DNA of 64,000 bases, taken from NCBI RefSeq assembly GCF_000255655.1, contig NZ_JH636438.1, positions 124,001 through 188,000 on the forward strand, in the 5' to 3' direction. Made by a program: the position numbers and the translations under genes. Shown in pieces: positions 54,601 to 62,864 of the stretch. Each line of letters begins with the position of its first letter. Positions within the stretch are counted from its first letter, which is position 1. Below the pieces are notes generated by a model. It searched no databases. It was not told the origin of the DNA and worked only from the letters and a program-made list of their open reading frames with translations. This DNA is from Schlesneria paludicola DSM 18645 (GTDB lineage: Bacteria; Planctomycetota; Planctomycetia; Planctomycetales; Planctomycetaceae).

Positions 54601-54669
54601 TCGAGCGAGTATCTGACTCGAGACTTGATCCGGTTCGTTGTTCATAGCGAGTTGTTCTTGAAAAAATAG
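51604..54669 (+). CDS. exported cytochrome c-like protein, DUF1587/DUF1592/DUF1588/DUF1585 type
   Basis: A signal peptide (residues ~1-36) precedes a haem-binding-type domain with [10 protein letters not shown] (a CxxCH motif). A DUF1587-like region ([18 protein letters not shown]), then DUF1595/1592/1588 blocks ([58 protein letters not shown]) and a C-terminal DUF1585 domain with a second CxxCH ([19 protein letters not shown]) follow. This architecture is characteristic of planctomycetes. It is paired with the DUF1552 gene 338 bases downstream, as usual. The redox role is inferred. An ATG 20 codons upstream is possible, but the signal peptide favours this one. Confidence 0.92.
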   Translation: [1021 protein letters not shown]

Positions 54670-54894
54670 CCCACGGATTGCGATACGCTGCTTGGGTAAC
54701 AGTTAACAGGCCGGGGACTGGCTCAGTTTCCCGCGGTCAAGGGGAGGCTCACGCATAGTCGATGCACAGTGGATTCCAATTGAACCGGGAAAATGTGCCT
54801 GTCCCACTCTCGTCGGACTGTGAACAATTACACTATTTGGCCTTGAAAGATTTCACTGACGGATTATCCACTTGTTATCAAGCCTGTTGAAGTA

Positions 54895-54965
54895 CGGGGG
54901 ACAAGCACCTTGGCATTCACGATGTCATGGCATTGTTGAATCTGGTCGGAGCCAGTCCCCGTTAC
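54895..54965. repeat. decayed GGGGAC-family inverted repeat
   Basis: AGTACGGGGGACAAGCACCTT near 54895 faces GGAGCCAGTCCCCGTTACTG near 54950, an imperfect version of the repeat at 19273-19326. A loose GTGCCTGTCCC lies about 100 bases upstream. The remainder of the 54670-55007 gap shows nothing else. Confidence 0.5.
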
Positions 54966-55007
54966 TGCAACCGGCCGTAAAAGCCCTACATTTGTCGGAA
55001 CGATTTC

Positions 55008-56345
55008 ATGATCACTCGACCGAAACTCGATCGTCGCACGTTGCTGAAGGGTTTGGCCGGCGTCACCGTGTCGTTGCCGTTGCTCGACGCAATGGGCAAG
55101 GACGTCGCGGAGAAGCCGCCGCGTCGGTTCTGTGCGATGTACACGGCGAATGGAATGTCGTTGCCGAACCCGAAGCACGAGATCGATGAATGGAGCTGGT
55201 TTCCCAAAAAAGAAGGAGCCGAGTTTGAGTTCGGCAAATCGACCGAGCCACTTCGACCGTTTCGTGAACAACTAAGTTTTCTGGGAGGACTCCATCATCC
55301 GAACGGAACAAAGGCCGATCCGCACATGTGTTCCGACATGTGGCTGACCGGTGCCCCGCTGCACAATCCGAAGCCGGGGGCGTTCAATTCGGTAGGGCTC
55401 GATCAGATCGTCGCACTTCATACGAAGCAATATTGTCGTCAGCCTTCGTTGGTGTTGTCGATTGATGCTGGCGTGGGCTTTTTGTCGCGAACCGGCACAA
55501 TTTCTTACAACCTCGACGGGAAGCCGATCCCCGCCGAGAACAATCCGCGTCGTGTGTTCGATCGACTGTTTCGCGGAGATCGATCGTCTCAAGCCGTTCA
55601 GCGCGAACAGCTCAAGCGGCGAATCCGATTGGTGGACGCCGTGGCCGACAATGCCCGATCACTGAATCGGCAACTTGGCCAATCTGACCGTGAAAAGATG
55701 GATCAGTATCTGACGTCGCTCGACGAGATCGAGGGGCGGCTCGTCGCATCCGAGAAGTGGATCGATATTCCGCTCAAGCCACAGGATTACAGTCACCTGA
55801 ATCTTGATGCGACAACCGAGGGCGAACCGCGCGAGTACTATCGCAATATGTTCGACCTGATCGCGCTGGCGTTTGATGCGGACATCACACGCTCAGTCAC
55901 CTTCATGCTGAATCGAGAAGACGGGATGGGGATCAGCGATACGTTCCCGCTGAAGATGGGTCTTAGCCGGACGCATCACAATCTGTCACACGCCGAGGAC
56001 AAAGAGGGCCAGATTGAATTTGCGAAGTATGATCTGTTCCTCAGTGAGCAGATTGCATATTTCATGAATCGACTGACCCAGTTTCGTGATGTGAACGGCA
56101 GCGTGTTGGACAACACCATTGTGCTATATGGCAGCGGTGCGAGCACCACGCACAACCCTTTGAATCTGCCGACACTGATCGCTGGCGGCGCCAACATGGG
56201 ACTGAGTCATGGCAAGTACTGGGTTGCACAACACACGCCAATGTCGAATGTGTACCTCAGCATTCTGCGGTCGATGCAGATCGAAGAAGCGTCATTCTCA
56301 GACAGTTCGGGCGTGGTCCGCGATTCCGTCTTTACGAAGGTGTAA
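55008..56345 (+). CDS. DUF1552 family protein (Tat-exported)
   Basis: 445 residues. The twin-arginine leader [20 protein letters not shown] and the family's ordered blocks are clear: [52 protein letters not shown], and the C-terminal [20 protein letters not shown]. The family always occurs in pairs with DUF1592-type proteins in this phylum, matching the upstream gene. The activity is unknown; the fold resembles DUF1501/sulfatase relatives. Confidence 0.92.
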   Translation: MITRPKLDRRTLLKGLAGVTVSLPLLDAMGKDVAEKPPRRFCAMYTANGMSLPNPKHEIDEWSWFPKKEGAEFEFGKSTEPLRPFREQLSFLGGLHHPNGTKADPHMCSDMWLTGAPLHNPKPGAFNSVGLDQIVALHTKQYCRQPSLVLSIDAGVGFLSRTGTISYNLDGKPIPAENNPRRVFDRLFRGDRSSQAVQREQLKRRIRLVDAVADNARSLNRQLGQSDREKMDQYLTSLDEIEGRLVASEKWIDIPLKPQDYSHLNLDATTEGEPREYYRNMFDLIALAFDADITRSVTFMLNREDGMGISDTFPLKMGLSRTHHNLSHAEDKEGQIEFAKYDLFLSEQIAYFMNRLTQFRDVNGSVLDNTIVLYGSGASTTHNPLNLPTLIAGGANMGLSHGKYWVAQHTPMSNVYLSILRSMQIEEASFSDSSGVVRDSVFTKV

Positions 56346-56464
56346 TACGATTTCGTTGAACCCGAAATCACTTGGTTTAAGTCGCAACCAACGGCGACGG
56401 TGACATTTGATTCTGACCTGGCCAATAGCCACGCCAAGCTGTTTCGTCGCAGCGATGTTGGCCA

Positions 56465-57004
56465 TCATCGCTCGGGCGGTGAACGGCTCGTCCGTGCCGA
56501 CTGCAGAACTTCAATCAGATGATTGATTTTGTCTCGGACCTCGTCTGAGAGGTGATAGACTTCCGGATGCCGTTTTGTGACCGCGAGGATCTCACCAAGT
56601 GCTTCCTCAAGTCGCGTTCGGGGCGGTTCATCAGGAGTGATGTCGTTGATTGTAGGAGAGATGACGCCCATACCATCGGGCTGCCTGCTGTTCGTGCGTT
56701 CCGGAAAAAACGGCGGTTCCTTCGGTCTGAGCTGGAGCAAGACTTCTCCGCGTTGGACCATCTGTTCCAGGAGACCCAGGAATTTCAAGCGGTCCTGGTT
56801 CTCCATCGATTCCACTCGAGATTTGAATGTATGGTTTGCAAACTCACGTTGAAATTTCTCGACGATCAGTTCGCGCACCCAGTTATTTTCACGATCCGCA
56901 ACGATCGACATCAGGTCGACGATCGAAGGTTTCGCGTTTCTACGAAACCGATGGGGCAGCGGATCCCAGTGCGGCGGGAATTCATACTGCCGATGAGCGG
57001 ACAT
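56465..57004 (-). CDS. hypothetical protein
   Basis: 179 residues, soluble and charged, with helices in the middle (NWVRELIVEKFQREFANHTF) and at the C-terminus (LEEALGEILAVTKRHPEVYHL). No family is recognised. It begins 73 bases after the end of the multi-span membrane protein gene on the same strand and may be the last gene of that group. Confidence 0.6.
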   Translation of the reverse strand: MSAHRQYEFPPHWDPLPHRFRRNAKPSIVDLMSIVADRENNWVRELIVEKFQREFANHTFKSRVESMENQDRLKFLGLLEQMVQRGEVLLQLRPKEPPFFPERTNSRQPDGMGVISPTINDITPDEPPRTRLEEALGEILAVTKRHPEVYHLSDEVRDKINHLIEVLQSARTSRSPPER

Positions 57005-57076
57005 CAGGTTGACCGCGTCCGTGAAACGTGCCTCACGTATGAGTCGCTCGGCCTGAAATCGTAGTTGCTGTTCTCG

Positions 57077-57925
57077 TTAAGTGATCGGCAGCACGACGAT
57101 CCAGCCAAGAATCATCAGAGTGGCCACAACCCAGACCGATCGACGAATCCGGTCGATCGATTGACGATCGGTCACCATCCAGGTCCATACTGGTGTTGAG
57201 AGGCTAAAGACAACGCAGGTACCAAGCAGCCAGACCGGGTACGAAAGCATCCCCAAAATGACAACTTCCATCGTCCGGTTCGAAATGATGCTTTCACTCT
57301 CGGTGAGCCGAATTCCCCCCATCGTGGCCATCAACGGCACTGGCACGAGTGAGGTGAGGAACAACGCGACGGTGTCGGCGAAGAGCATCACTGGAAAAAA
57401 TGTTTCGAGACGAGCATTGAAGATCACAGCGATCACGCGAGTGATCAGCAAGACGCGCCAGATCGAAACCAGTCCCAATAAGTTGAGGTTCATCGAGACC
57501 GCATCTGCGGCATTCATGAAACGTTCAAACGGGATCGCATAAAGCCATGCAAGCGGCGCGGTCATCCAGTAGAGGCCTAAAAAGATGAGATAGGCACCTA
57601 GAAAATTGCCCGTGCCCGCCTGGCGGCGGAGCGACAGCAGATAAATCAAACTAAACAGAAGCATTGACGTGGCAAGTGACGCAATGAGTGGCAGAAACAG
57701 ATGCGCGGGTTGGTGCAGAAGATCCTCACCATCGTATTCGCGTGCAAACCCCGCGGAGATCACCAGCAACAGACTCAGCCAGATCGTGCCCCGATTTGAA
57801 GCGAGATTCAGGATGGCGGCGCGAGAACCAAACAAATAGGCCACAACCGTCGAGAGGGAGGTCTGGTCATCGACAGAGGCAGTTGTTTCATTGAGATGAA
57901 TTGAATCGTTGTTGGTTAATGTCAT
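57077..57925 (-). CDS. multi-span membrane protein of unknown function
   Basis: 282 residues with six or seven hydrophobic helices (TIWLSLLLVISAG; FLPLIASLATSMLLFSLIYL; VEVVILGMLSYPVWLL-type segment near 240). The soluble N-terminus has about 50 residues. The start is uncertain: this ATG follows GAGAAA, but an ATG ten codons earlier (57955) is also possible. Both overlap the 3' end of the upstream MORN-repeat gene by more than 35 bases in another frame, which suggests translational coupling. Function unknown. Confidence 0.7.
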   Translation of the reverse strand: MTLTNNDSIHLNETTASVDDQTSLSTVVAYLFGSRAAILNLASNRGTIWLSLLLVISAGFAREYDGEDLLHQPAHLFLPLIASLATSMLLFSLIYLLSLRRQAGTGNFLGAYLIFLGLYWMTAPLAWLYAIPFERFMNAADAVSMNLNLLGLVSIWRVLLITRVIAVIFNARLETFFPVMLFADTVALFLTSLVPVPLMATMGGIRLTESESIISNRTMEVVILGMLSYPVWLLGTCVVFSLSTPVWTWMVTDRQSIDRIRRSVWVVATLMILGWIVVLPIT

Positions 57926-58613
57926 CGAAAGATTTTCTCTGTGAGATGTACTCATGTGGCAAATCTCGAATTGGCTGATCATCCTTCTTCCTGCAGGCGG
58001 GAAGAAGGATATCTTGGGCCGCCGCACGAACGTATTGGGCTTTGGTCACTCGATTGCCGCGGACATAATACTGCGGATAGCCGCGCCGCAATGTTCCCTT
58101 TGAGGCCCATTTCCTCCAAATTCCGTGGTAGCCATGGCTGTTCACGAAAAAGTATTCTTCGTGTACCGACACGTCATCATCGTTCCAATTGCGTCGGTAG
58201 CCTAACTCGCCTTCTTTGGGCCAGTAATGTTCTTCGGAGAGTGTTTGTTTTGTGTCGTCGCACCAAAGGTCAAGCCCCGTGCCATTGACCAACGTGTACG
58301 TGATCAGCAATTCGCCCTTCTCGTTCCATTGCTTCCCTGGTCCATGGAGCTGACCATCGCGAAACGTATCCAGATCCATCGGCTCGCCATTTGCAAAGAA
58401 CCGATACGCCCTTCCATGCTTCTGGCCACGCTTCATTGAATATTCGAAGAACAGGACGCCATGTTCGTCCCATTCTCTGAATCCCACAGGTTCGCCGTCG
58501 AGATCGTAATAGGCCGATTTCTTCGTTCCGTCCTCAAATCGCTGATCGACCTGTTCGTGCGCAGCACTGGGGATTGAAGTTCGATAGTTTCGGGATTTCA
58601 TCGCAATCTTCAT
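57888..58613 (-). CDS. MORN-repeat protein (YwqK-like)
   Basis: 241 residues with about four MORN_2-like units: DLDGEPVGFREWDEHGVLFF, then RGQKHGRAYRFFANGEPM, then DGQLHGPGKQWNEKGELL, then a weaker one in SHGYHGIWRKWASKGTLRRG. These short beta hairpins occur in YwqK-family proteins, sometimes listed as antitoxins or contact-dependent immunity proteins, but the biochemical role is not known. The last ~50 residues are polar and unlike MORN units. It overlaps the following membrane gene. Confidence 0.78.
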   Translation of the reverse strand: MKIAMKSRNYRTSIPSAAHEQVDQRFEDGTKKSAYYDLDGEPVGFREWDEHGVLFFEYSMKRGQKHGRAYRFFANGEPMDLDTFRDGQLHGPGKQWNEKGELLITYTLVNGTGLDLWCDDTKQTLSEEHYWPKEGELGYRRNWNDDDVSVHEEYFFVNSHGYHGIWRKWASKGTLRRGYPQYYVRGNRVTKAQYVRAAAQDILLPACRKKDDQPIRDLPHEYISQRKSFDDINQQRFNSSQ

Positions 58614-58723
58614 CTCACAGGATCGAACGCGATCCAGAACTTGTGGCGAATTGAAAAACGTTGCAAGTCTTCCTGGTTGCCAACGACATGCTCTGTATTT
58701 CTTTAGAATTCATTGCGGCAGCT

Positions 58724-59185
58724 TTACGCTCCATTCTTTGGAGTTGTTGTTGGGAGCGTTGGCACCGGTTTGCTGAGAAGCAGATACGCGGTGAGTAGCG
58801 TCAGCGGGACGACGATCAGCCAGTAGCGGATCAACACGATCCCTGCCTGTTGCTGTTTCGTTCCGTACGAACGGATGCGAGCAAACCAGCAGTTCGAAAT
58901 GCTTTTCCAATCTGTTGAATCAAAGTTCGATTGATCGGTGTCAGAAAACCAGGAGACGCTGCCGCGCCTGGGTGTCACTTTGTGTCTTGGATCAGCGGAC
59001 ATGTTCCTCATCCAGATCATGCCTTGGGCGCATGAGACATAGATGTCGTCCATTCCTCGATTGTGATGAATGTACAGGGTGTCGGCGACGCTACGGCTCC
59101 TGACCCAACCCACGGTCAGCAGGCAGGCGATGGCCAATGTCAAGATGCCTAACTTGCGTTTCCAGCCACGGAAATATGCGAACAC
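58724..59185 (-). CDS. membrane protein, two helices (planctomycete small membrane family)
   Basis: 153 residues with the N-terminal FRGWKRKLGILTLAIACLL motif, a helix at about 10-30, and a second helix near residues 120-145 (LIRYWLIVVPLTLLTAYLLL). The domain between them contains aromatic-rich segments (GMIWMRNMSADPRHK). I recall many paralogues with this start in planctomycete genomes, function unknown. The GTG start is preferred because GGAG lies seven bases upstream; a longer GTG-initiated form from 59233 is less likely. Confidence 0.7.
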   Translation of the reverse strand: MFAYFRGWKRKLGILTLAIACLLTVGWVRSRSVADTLYIHHNRGMDDIYVSCAQGMIWMRNMSADPRHKVTPRRGSVSWFSDTDQSNFDSTDWKSISNCWFARIRSYGTKQQQAGIVLIRYWLIVVPLTLLTAYLLLSKPVPTLPTTTPKNGA

Positions 59186-59363
59186 AATCACGCTCCGATA
59201 AATGTCAACTTTGCATCCTCGTGACTTGGTCACAGCAGTTCGAGCATTTCGCTCGGGGCTTGAAAATGATAAATGGATGGGATCGCGACTGATGGTCGGA
59301 TGTTGTGGGCAGCCGCGACAGGGTTGAGTATAGACAGATAGTCTCTTTCGGCGGAGGTCTGAA

Positions 59364-59741
59364 GTGAAATTTCACGAGCTCGCGTTTTTTACAGAAGACG
59401 TCGATTCGGCCTGTGATTTCTATGAACGATTGCTGAACGCCAAACCAGCGTATCGCGGGCCGGGGATTGCGATCTTCCAGATTGGCGAGACACACATTCT
59501 GATTCATGCCAAGTACGAGCCAGGTCCTGGTGAATTGCCCTGCGAGAATCATTTCGCATTCGCCGTCAGTCACCTGGATCAGGCGGTGGTTGATCTCGAG
59601 ATGCGGGGCGTTGCCGTGCAGATACCTCCGAAGTCCTACGACTGGGGGCGATCCGCCTATCTGCGCGATCCAGATGGAAAGTTGATCGAGCTTCACGAGG
59701 CGAAAGCTGCGACGGCGGGCGAGGCTGGTTCTGGCCACTGA
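59364..59741 (+). CDS. VOC (glyoxalase/bleomycin-resistance) family protein
   Basis: 125 residues, one beta-alpha-beta-beta-beta VOC unit pair: KFHELAFFTEDVDSACDFYE at the first half and HFAFAVSHLDQAVVDLEMRG at the second, ending PDGKLIELHE. Metal ligands are plausible at His4 and the Glu of the last motif. The substrate cannot be read. The start is GTG with a strong GGAGG six bases upstream. It precedes the PadR gene by 163 bases. Confidence 0.85.
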   Translation: MKFHELAFFTEDVDSACDFYERLLNAKPAYRGPGIAIFQIGETHILIHAKYEPGPGELPCENHFAFAVSHLDQAVVDLEMRGVAVQIPPKSYDWGRSAYLRDPDGKLIELHEAKAATAGEAGSGH

Positions 59742-59847
59742 GTTGTGGCAGCGCTCGGAACTGGTTCGTACTCGTCGCTGAACGGCTTAAGCAGGCCGTG
59801 CTGTTAGGTATCGCAATCCAGAAAAAAGAATGGCGGGGTGCTTTCGT

Positions 59848-59895
59848 CATGTCAGACATGCCGCCTTGACGATACCTGACTATTCGAGGTATAAG
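59848..59895 (+). promoter_or_regulatory. promoter and PadR-type operator of the PadR operon
   Basis: A 13-base palindrome CATGTCAGACATG (59848-59860), containing the ATGT-N3-ACAT spacing typical of PadR sites, lies just before a sigma-70-like -35 (TTGACG, 59866-59871), an 18-base spacer and -10 (TATAAG, 59890-59895). Transcription would begin about 59902, only a few bases from the ATG at 59905, so the message may be leaderless or nearly so. A second inverted pair, AGGTATCG (59806-59813) and CGATACCT (59870-59877), overlaps the -35. Confidence 0.6.
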
Positions 59896-59904
59896 GCGGC
59901 GATC

Positions 59905-60261
59905 ATGGCGAAGAAAACAAATCCCGATTTTCTGAACGGTGTCCCGGAGCTGCTGATTCTGCAGTTACTCGATCGACGATCGATGCACGGCTACGACTTG
60001 GTGCAGGCGATTCGTGAAGCGTCGGACAGGAAGCTGGACTTTGGGGAAGGTTGCGTCTATCCGGTCTTGCACAGGATGGAGGAACAGAAGCTTCTCGCAA
60101 GCAAGCGTGAACTCGTGGGAGGCCGGAATCGGATCGTCTATCGCTTGACCAAACTGGGGCAGCAGAAACTTGCGGACTCACGGGCGACCTGGCAGCACGT
60201 GGTCACGGCGGTGAATGCGGTCTTGCAAGGAGGCGTCCATGGCGAACCAGGAATGGCGTGA
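59905..60261 (+). CDS. PadR family transcriptional regulator
   Basis: 118 residues, a PadR winged helix with the conserved LLILQLLDRRSMHGYDLVQA, GEGCVYPVLHRMEEQKLL and IVYRLTKLGQQKL. A short C-terminal tail follows. The start at MAKKTN fits the promoter just upstream. It overlaps the next membrane protein gene by 23 bases; PadR genes followed by such membrane proteins are a common pair, in which the regulator represses its own operon. The inducing signal is unknown. Confidence 0.9.
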   Translation: MAKKTNPDFLNGVPELLILQLLDRRSMHGYDLVQAIREASDRKLDFGEGCVYPVLHRMEEQKLLASKRELVGGRNRIVYRLTKLGQQKLADSRATWQHVVTAVNAVLQGGVHGEPGMA

Positions 60262-60264
60262 TCG
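60225..60264 (+). repeat. 40-bp direct repeat, unit 1
   Basis: A segment spanning the end of padR, the ribosome site AAGGAGG and the first eight codons of the membrane protein is identical to 61082-61121, 857 bases downstream. It marks the edge of a tandem duplication. Confidence 0.9.
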
Positions 60265-61006
60265 ATTGCATGAAGAATTGAACAAACGGAAGCTGCCACC
60301 TTCGTATTCGGCACGTCTGATAGAAGAGTTTACTGACCATCTGACGGATCTTCAGGAAGTGAGTCCCAATATGGAGGCTGTCAAATCCGCAGAAGCAAAG
60401 TTGGGCACACCTGAGTCGCTGGCCGCCGCAGCAGAAAGAGAATATCTGAAGCGAACCTTTTCCGGCCGTCATCCGATTCTCACATTTCTTTTCCTGCCGA
60501 TTCCTGTCGTGGCCATTACGTCAGTCGTCATGATCTATTTGCTGTTTCGATGCCAGTATGAATTCACGCCCACGTATCCAGCACATCTGGAGAAGCCAAC
60601 GATGTTTGAATGGTTCATGGCGTACGGCTGCATGTATTTCAGTCGTTTCTTGCCCTTCGCGGTGACGGCGTTGCTGTTCATGAGCGTCGGGAGAAGAGCG
60701 CGTCGCCCTGGATGGGGGGTGTTGGCCTGCGTCCTTGTTGCCGGATTCGCCTTCTTGTTTCATGTCATGGTTGTGATGCCGAATGAACAACATAACCTTG
60801 TCGTGGCACTCACATTCGGTCCCCAAGACAGTGAAGGCTTGTTGTTTTGGCTTGTTAATAGTGTCGAGAGGGACAGCGACAGATTGATCCAAGCCATCGT
60901 TCCAATTGCGATTGGCGTGTGTGGGTTTATCCGCTTGCCTCGTTCCATTTGGCTTCGATTGGACAATGTCATATCTCCGATGGGGCCAGCCACAACGTCA
61001 TTGTAA
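60239..61006 (+). CDS. PadR-associated membrane protein, copy 1
   Basis: 255 residues. The N-terminal helical domain (MANQEWRDRLHEELNKRKLP, then ARLIEEFTDHLTDLQEVS) resembles the permease-prefix/HAAS domains found after PadR genes. It is followed by four to five membrane helices (PILTFLFLPIPVVAITSVVM; FLPFAVTALLFMSVG; VLACVLVAGFAFLFHVMVV). AAGGAGG sits at the ideal distance from the ATG. A paralogue follows directly. It may sense envelope state; function is unproven. Confidence 0.8.
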   Translation: MANQEWRDRLHEELNKRKLPPSYSARLIEEFTDHLTDLQEVSPNMEAVKSAEAKLGTPESLAAAAEREYLKRTFSGRHPILTFLFLPIPVVAITSVVMIYLLFRCQYEFTPTYPAHLEKPTMFEWFMAYGCMYFSRFLPFAVTALLFMSVGRRARRPGWGVLACVLVAGFAFLFHVMVVMPNEQHNLVVALTFGPQDSEGLLFWLVNSVERDSDRLIQAIVPIAIGVCGFIRLPRSIWLRLDNVISPMGPATTSL

Positions 61007-61081
61007 ATCCACGGGGCGCACCTGCTCTCGGCAAGTGCCTGACCCCGGGCCGCTGTCAGACGTCGGCGTCAGCACTGTGCA

Positions 61082-61121
61082 GCAAGGAGGCGTCCATGGC
61101 GAACCAGGAATGGCGTGATCG
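61082..61121 (+). repeat. 40-bp direct repeat, unit 2
   Basis: Identical to 60225-60264. Before the second ATG the in-frame PadR tail (QGGVHGEPGMA then stop) is still readable, though the remaining PadR sequence is gone. Confidence 0.9.
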
Positions 61122-61839
61122 GCTTTGGATGGAACTGTCTCAGCGAAACTTGCCAGCGTTCTACGCAGCGCGTCTTTTCGAGGAATTGACGGACCACTTT
61201 ACAGACATCGAACAGGAGGATTTGAGCATGGATGCTCTGACATCTGCCGAAGAACGGTTGGGCGCACCCGCCTTGTTGGCGCAGGCGGCTGAAAAAGAAT
61301 ATCGGAAGCGAACGTTTGCAGGGCGTCATCCGGTTCTGATGTTCGCGCTGTTGCCGCTCCCGGCCGTCACCGTGACCTGGATCGCGACGATGATCGTGTG
61401 TGGTTTGGGCAAATCGCTCGTCACACCGCTGCTGCCCGTCAAGTGCGATCCACCGACTCTGTTTGAATGGGGTGTCGCGTACGCCTCGATGTACGTCGTT
61501 CGATTTCTGCCATTCCTCTTGATGGCGTGGCTGTTTACGAGTCTCGGACGACGTGCCAATCGTCGAGGGTGGTCTCTGTTGGCTTGCGGCTTCGTGGCGG
61601 TCTTTGCTTTGTTTGTCCATATTCATCTTCGTGAACCGGATGACCAGTACAATCTGATGGTCTGCTGCGGGCCCGAGTTTGGGTTTCAGGTATGGCCGGC
61701 TCGGCTACTACAGGCCGGGGTTCCACTTGCCGTCGGTTTATGGGGCTGGCACCAGGCGGCCCGATCACGTACGAGTGCGCAGGGCGGCGACTCGAATGGG
61801 TTTCGACCGCCGCCACGACCGCTTCCAAGCCGGGCGTAA
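61096..61839 (+). CDS. PadR-associated membrane protein, copy 2
   Basis: 247 residues, paralogue of the preceding gene. The first eight codons are identical in DNA. Further conserved stretches include ARLFEELTDHFTDIEQ, SAEERLGAPALLAQAAEKE and RTFAGRHPVLMFALLPLP. The C-terminus diverges and ends in a proline/arginine-rich tail. The ribosome site is copied with the gene. Copy 2 is spaced from copy 1 by 89 bases that hold a relic of the PadR 3' end. Confidence 0.8.
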   Translation: MANQEWRDRLWMELSQRNLPAFYAARLFEELTDHFTDIEQEDLSMDALTSAEERLGAPALLAQAAEKEYRKRTFAGRHPVLMFALLPLPAVTVTWIATMIVCGLGKSLVTPLLPVKCDPPTLFEWGVAYASMYVVRFLPFLLMAWLFTSLGRRANRRGWSLLACGFVAVFALFVHIHLREPDDQYNLMVCCGPEFGFQVWPARLLQAGVPLAVGLWGWHQAARSRTSAQGGDSNGFRPPPRPLPSRA

Positions 61840-61977
61840 CGCACGGCGCGCGTCAGGTTGATCGTGATTGAGACCTGGCGCTTGGGCGCATCATCGTCGC
61901 GAAGCCTCGCGTGTCGTTTTGGACCATGCCAATCGGGACAGACACGCGGGTTTCACGATGTTTTGATTGGCTCTTCG

Positions 61978-62694
61978 TTACGTTCTCGCTTGCACGATCT
62001 TGACGGGGTTCCCAGAGGCATTGATCGTGACGGTCACGTTGACCTGTCCGACGGTCCAGTTGGCTCGGCTCTCAATCGTTGAGTTGTCCGGGAAGAGCGT
62101 TTGCAGGTGTAAGCGAGTGCCCATGACGTCGAGTACGGCGTGGACGGACGCCAGGTCGACGGCCTTTACGACAGATGTGACGACTTTCGCTGTTTTCACT
62201 TTCACCTTGCGCGTGATCGATTCTCCTTTGCCGTTAGTGAACGTCTTATCCACCATGTCTTCGCGTGCGGGTGTCACCAACCAGTTGCTCAGATTCATAT
62301 TCACGTCGGCCAGTCCGCCGAAAAGTTTGGCCAGCTTCTTGAGGTTCAAGTAATGGATCTCGACCCGTTTCACGCCGCCGTCCAACGCTCCCAATGCTTC
62401 CTGTCCCACGTCGGAGTTGAGGAGTTCGCACAAAAGAATCGTCATGTCTCCCTTACCGAGCCAGCCACTGTTGGCGGTACCGGGACTCTCCTTGAACCGA
62501 TCTCGGAAGCCGTCTTTCGAAATTCCAACGCTCTGGCGATCGAGCGTCACATTGTTCCACAGAACGGCCCCGGGAGATCCTTTCATGAGGTGTTCGGCGA
62601 TGGCATGTGCCGCTTTGCCGCTGACTCCGAGTTTGCCCTCGGATTGATTGATGAGCTTGATTGTGTCGGAAGGGTAGTATTCGCGTCGGAACAT
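61978..62694 (-). CDS. hypothetical protein
   Basis: 238 residues, soluble, no signal peptide. I do not recognise the family. Its central region is lysine-rich (GKGESITRKVKVKTAKVVTS) and flanked by beta-like stretches (WTVGQVNVTVTINASGNPVK). The gene is isolated, with gaps of about 140 and 170 bases on either side in which I see nothing. Confidence 0.6.
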   Translation of the reverse strand: MFRREYYPSDTIKLINQSEGKLGVSGKAAHAIAEHLMKGSPGAVLWNNVTLDRQSVGISKDGFRDRFKESPGTANSGWLGKGDMTILLCELLNSDVGQEALGALDGGVKRVEIHYLNLKKLAKLFGGLADVNMNLSNWLVTPAREDMVDKTFTNGKGESITRKVKVKTAKVVTSVVKAVDLASVHAVLDVMGTRLHLQTLFPDNSTIESRANWTVGQVNVTVTINASGNPVKIVQART

Positions 62695-62864
62695 AGATTT
62701 TTCCCGATGACAGAGTCCAGGGAGGTCAATTCCTACGCAGTGTGTAGTGATACGCGATCAAGGTCAAGTCTCGGCGCAGTGTGATCACTGACTCACAATC
62801 GCTAAGACGAGCCCCTAGATTGTGTCTGCAGCACACATACACAGACACTAGAAATCAATGCCTC

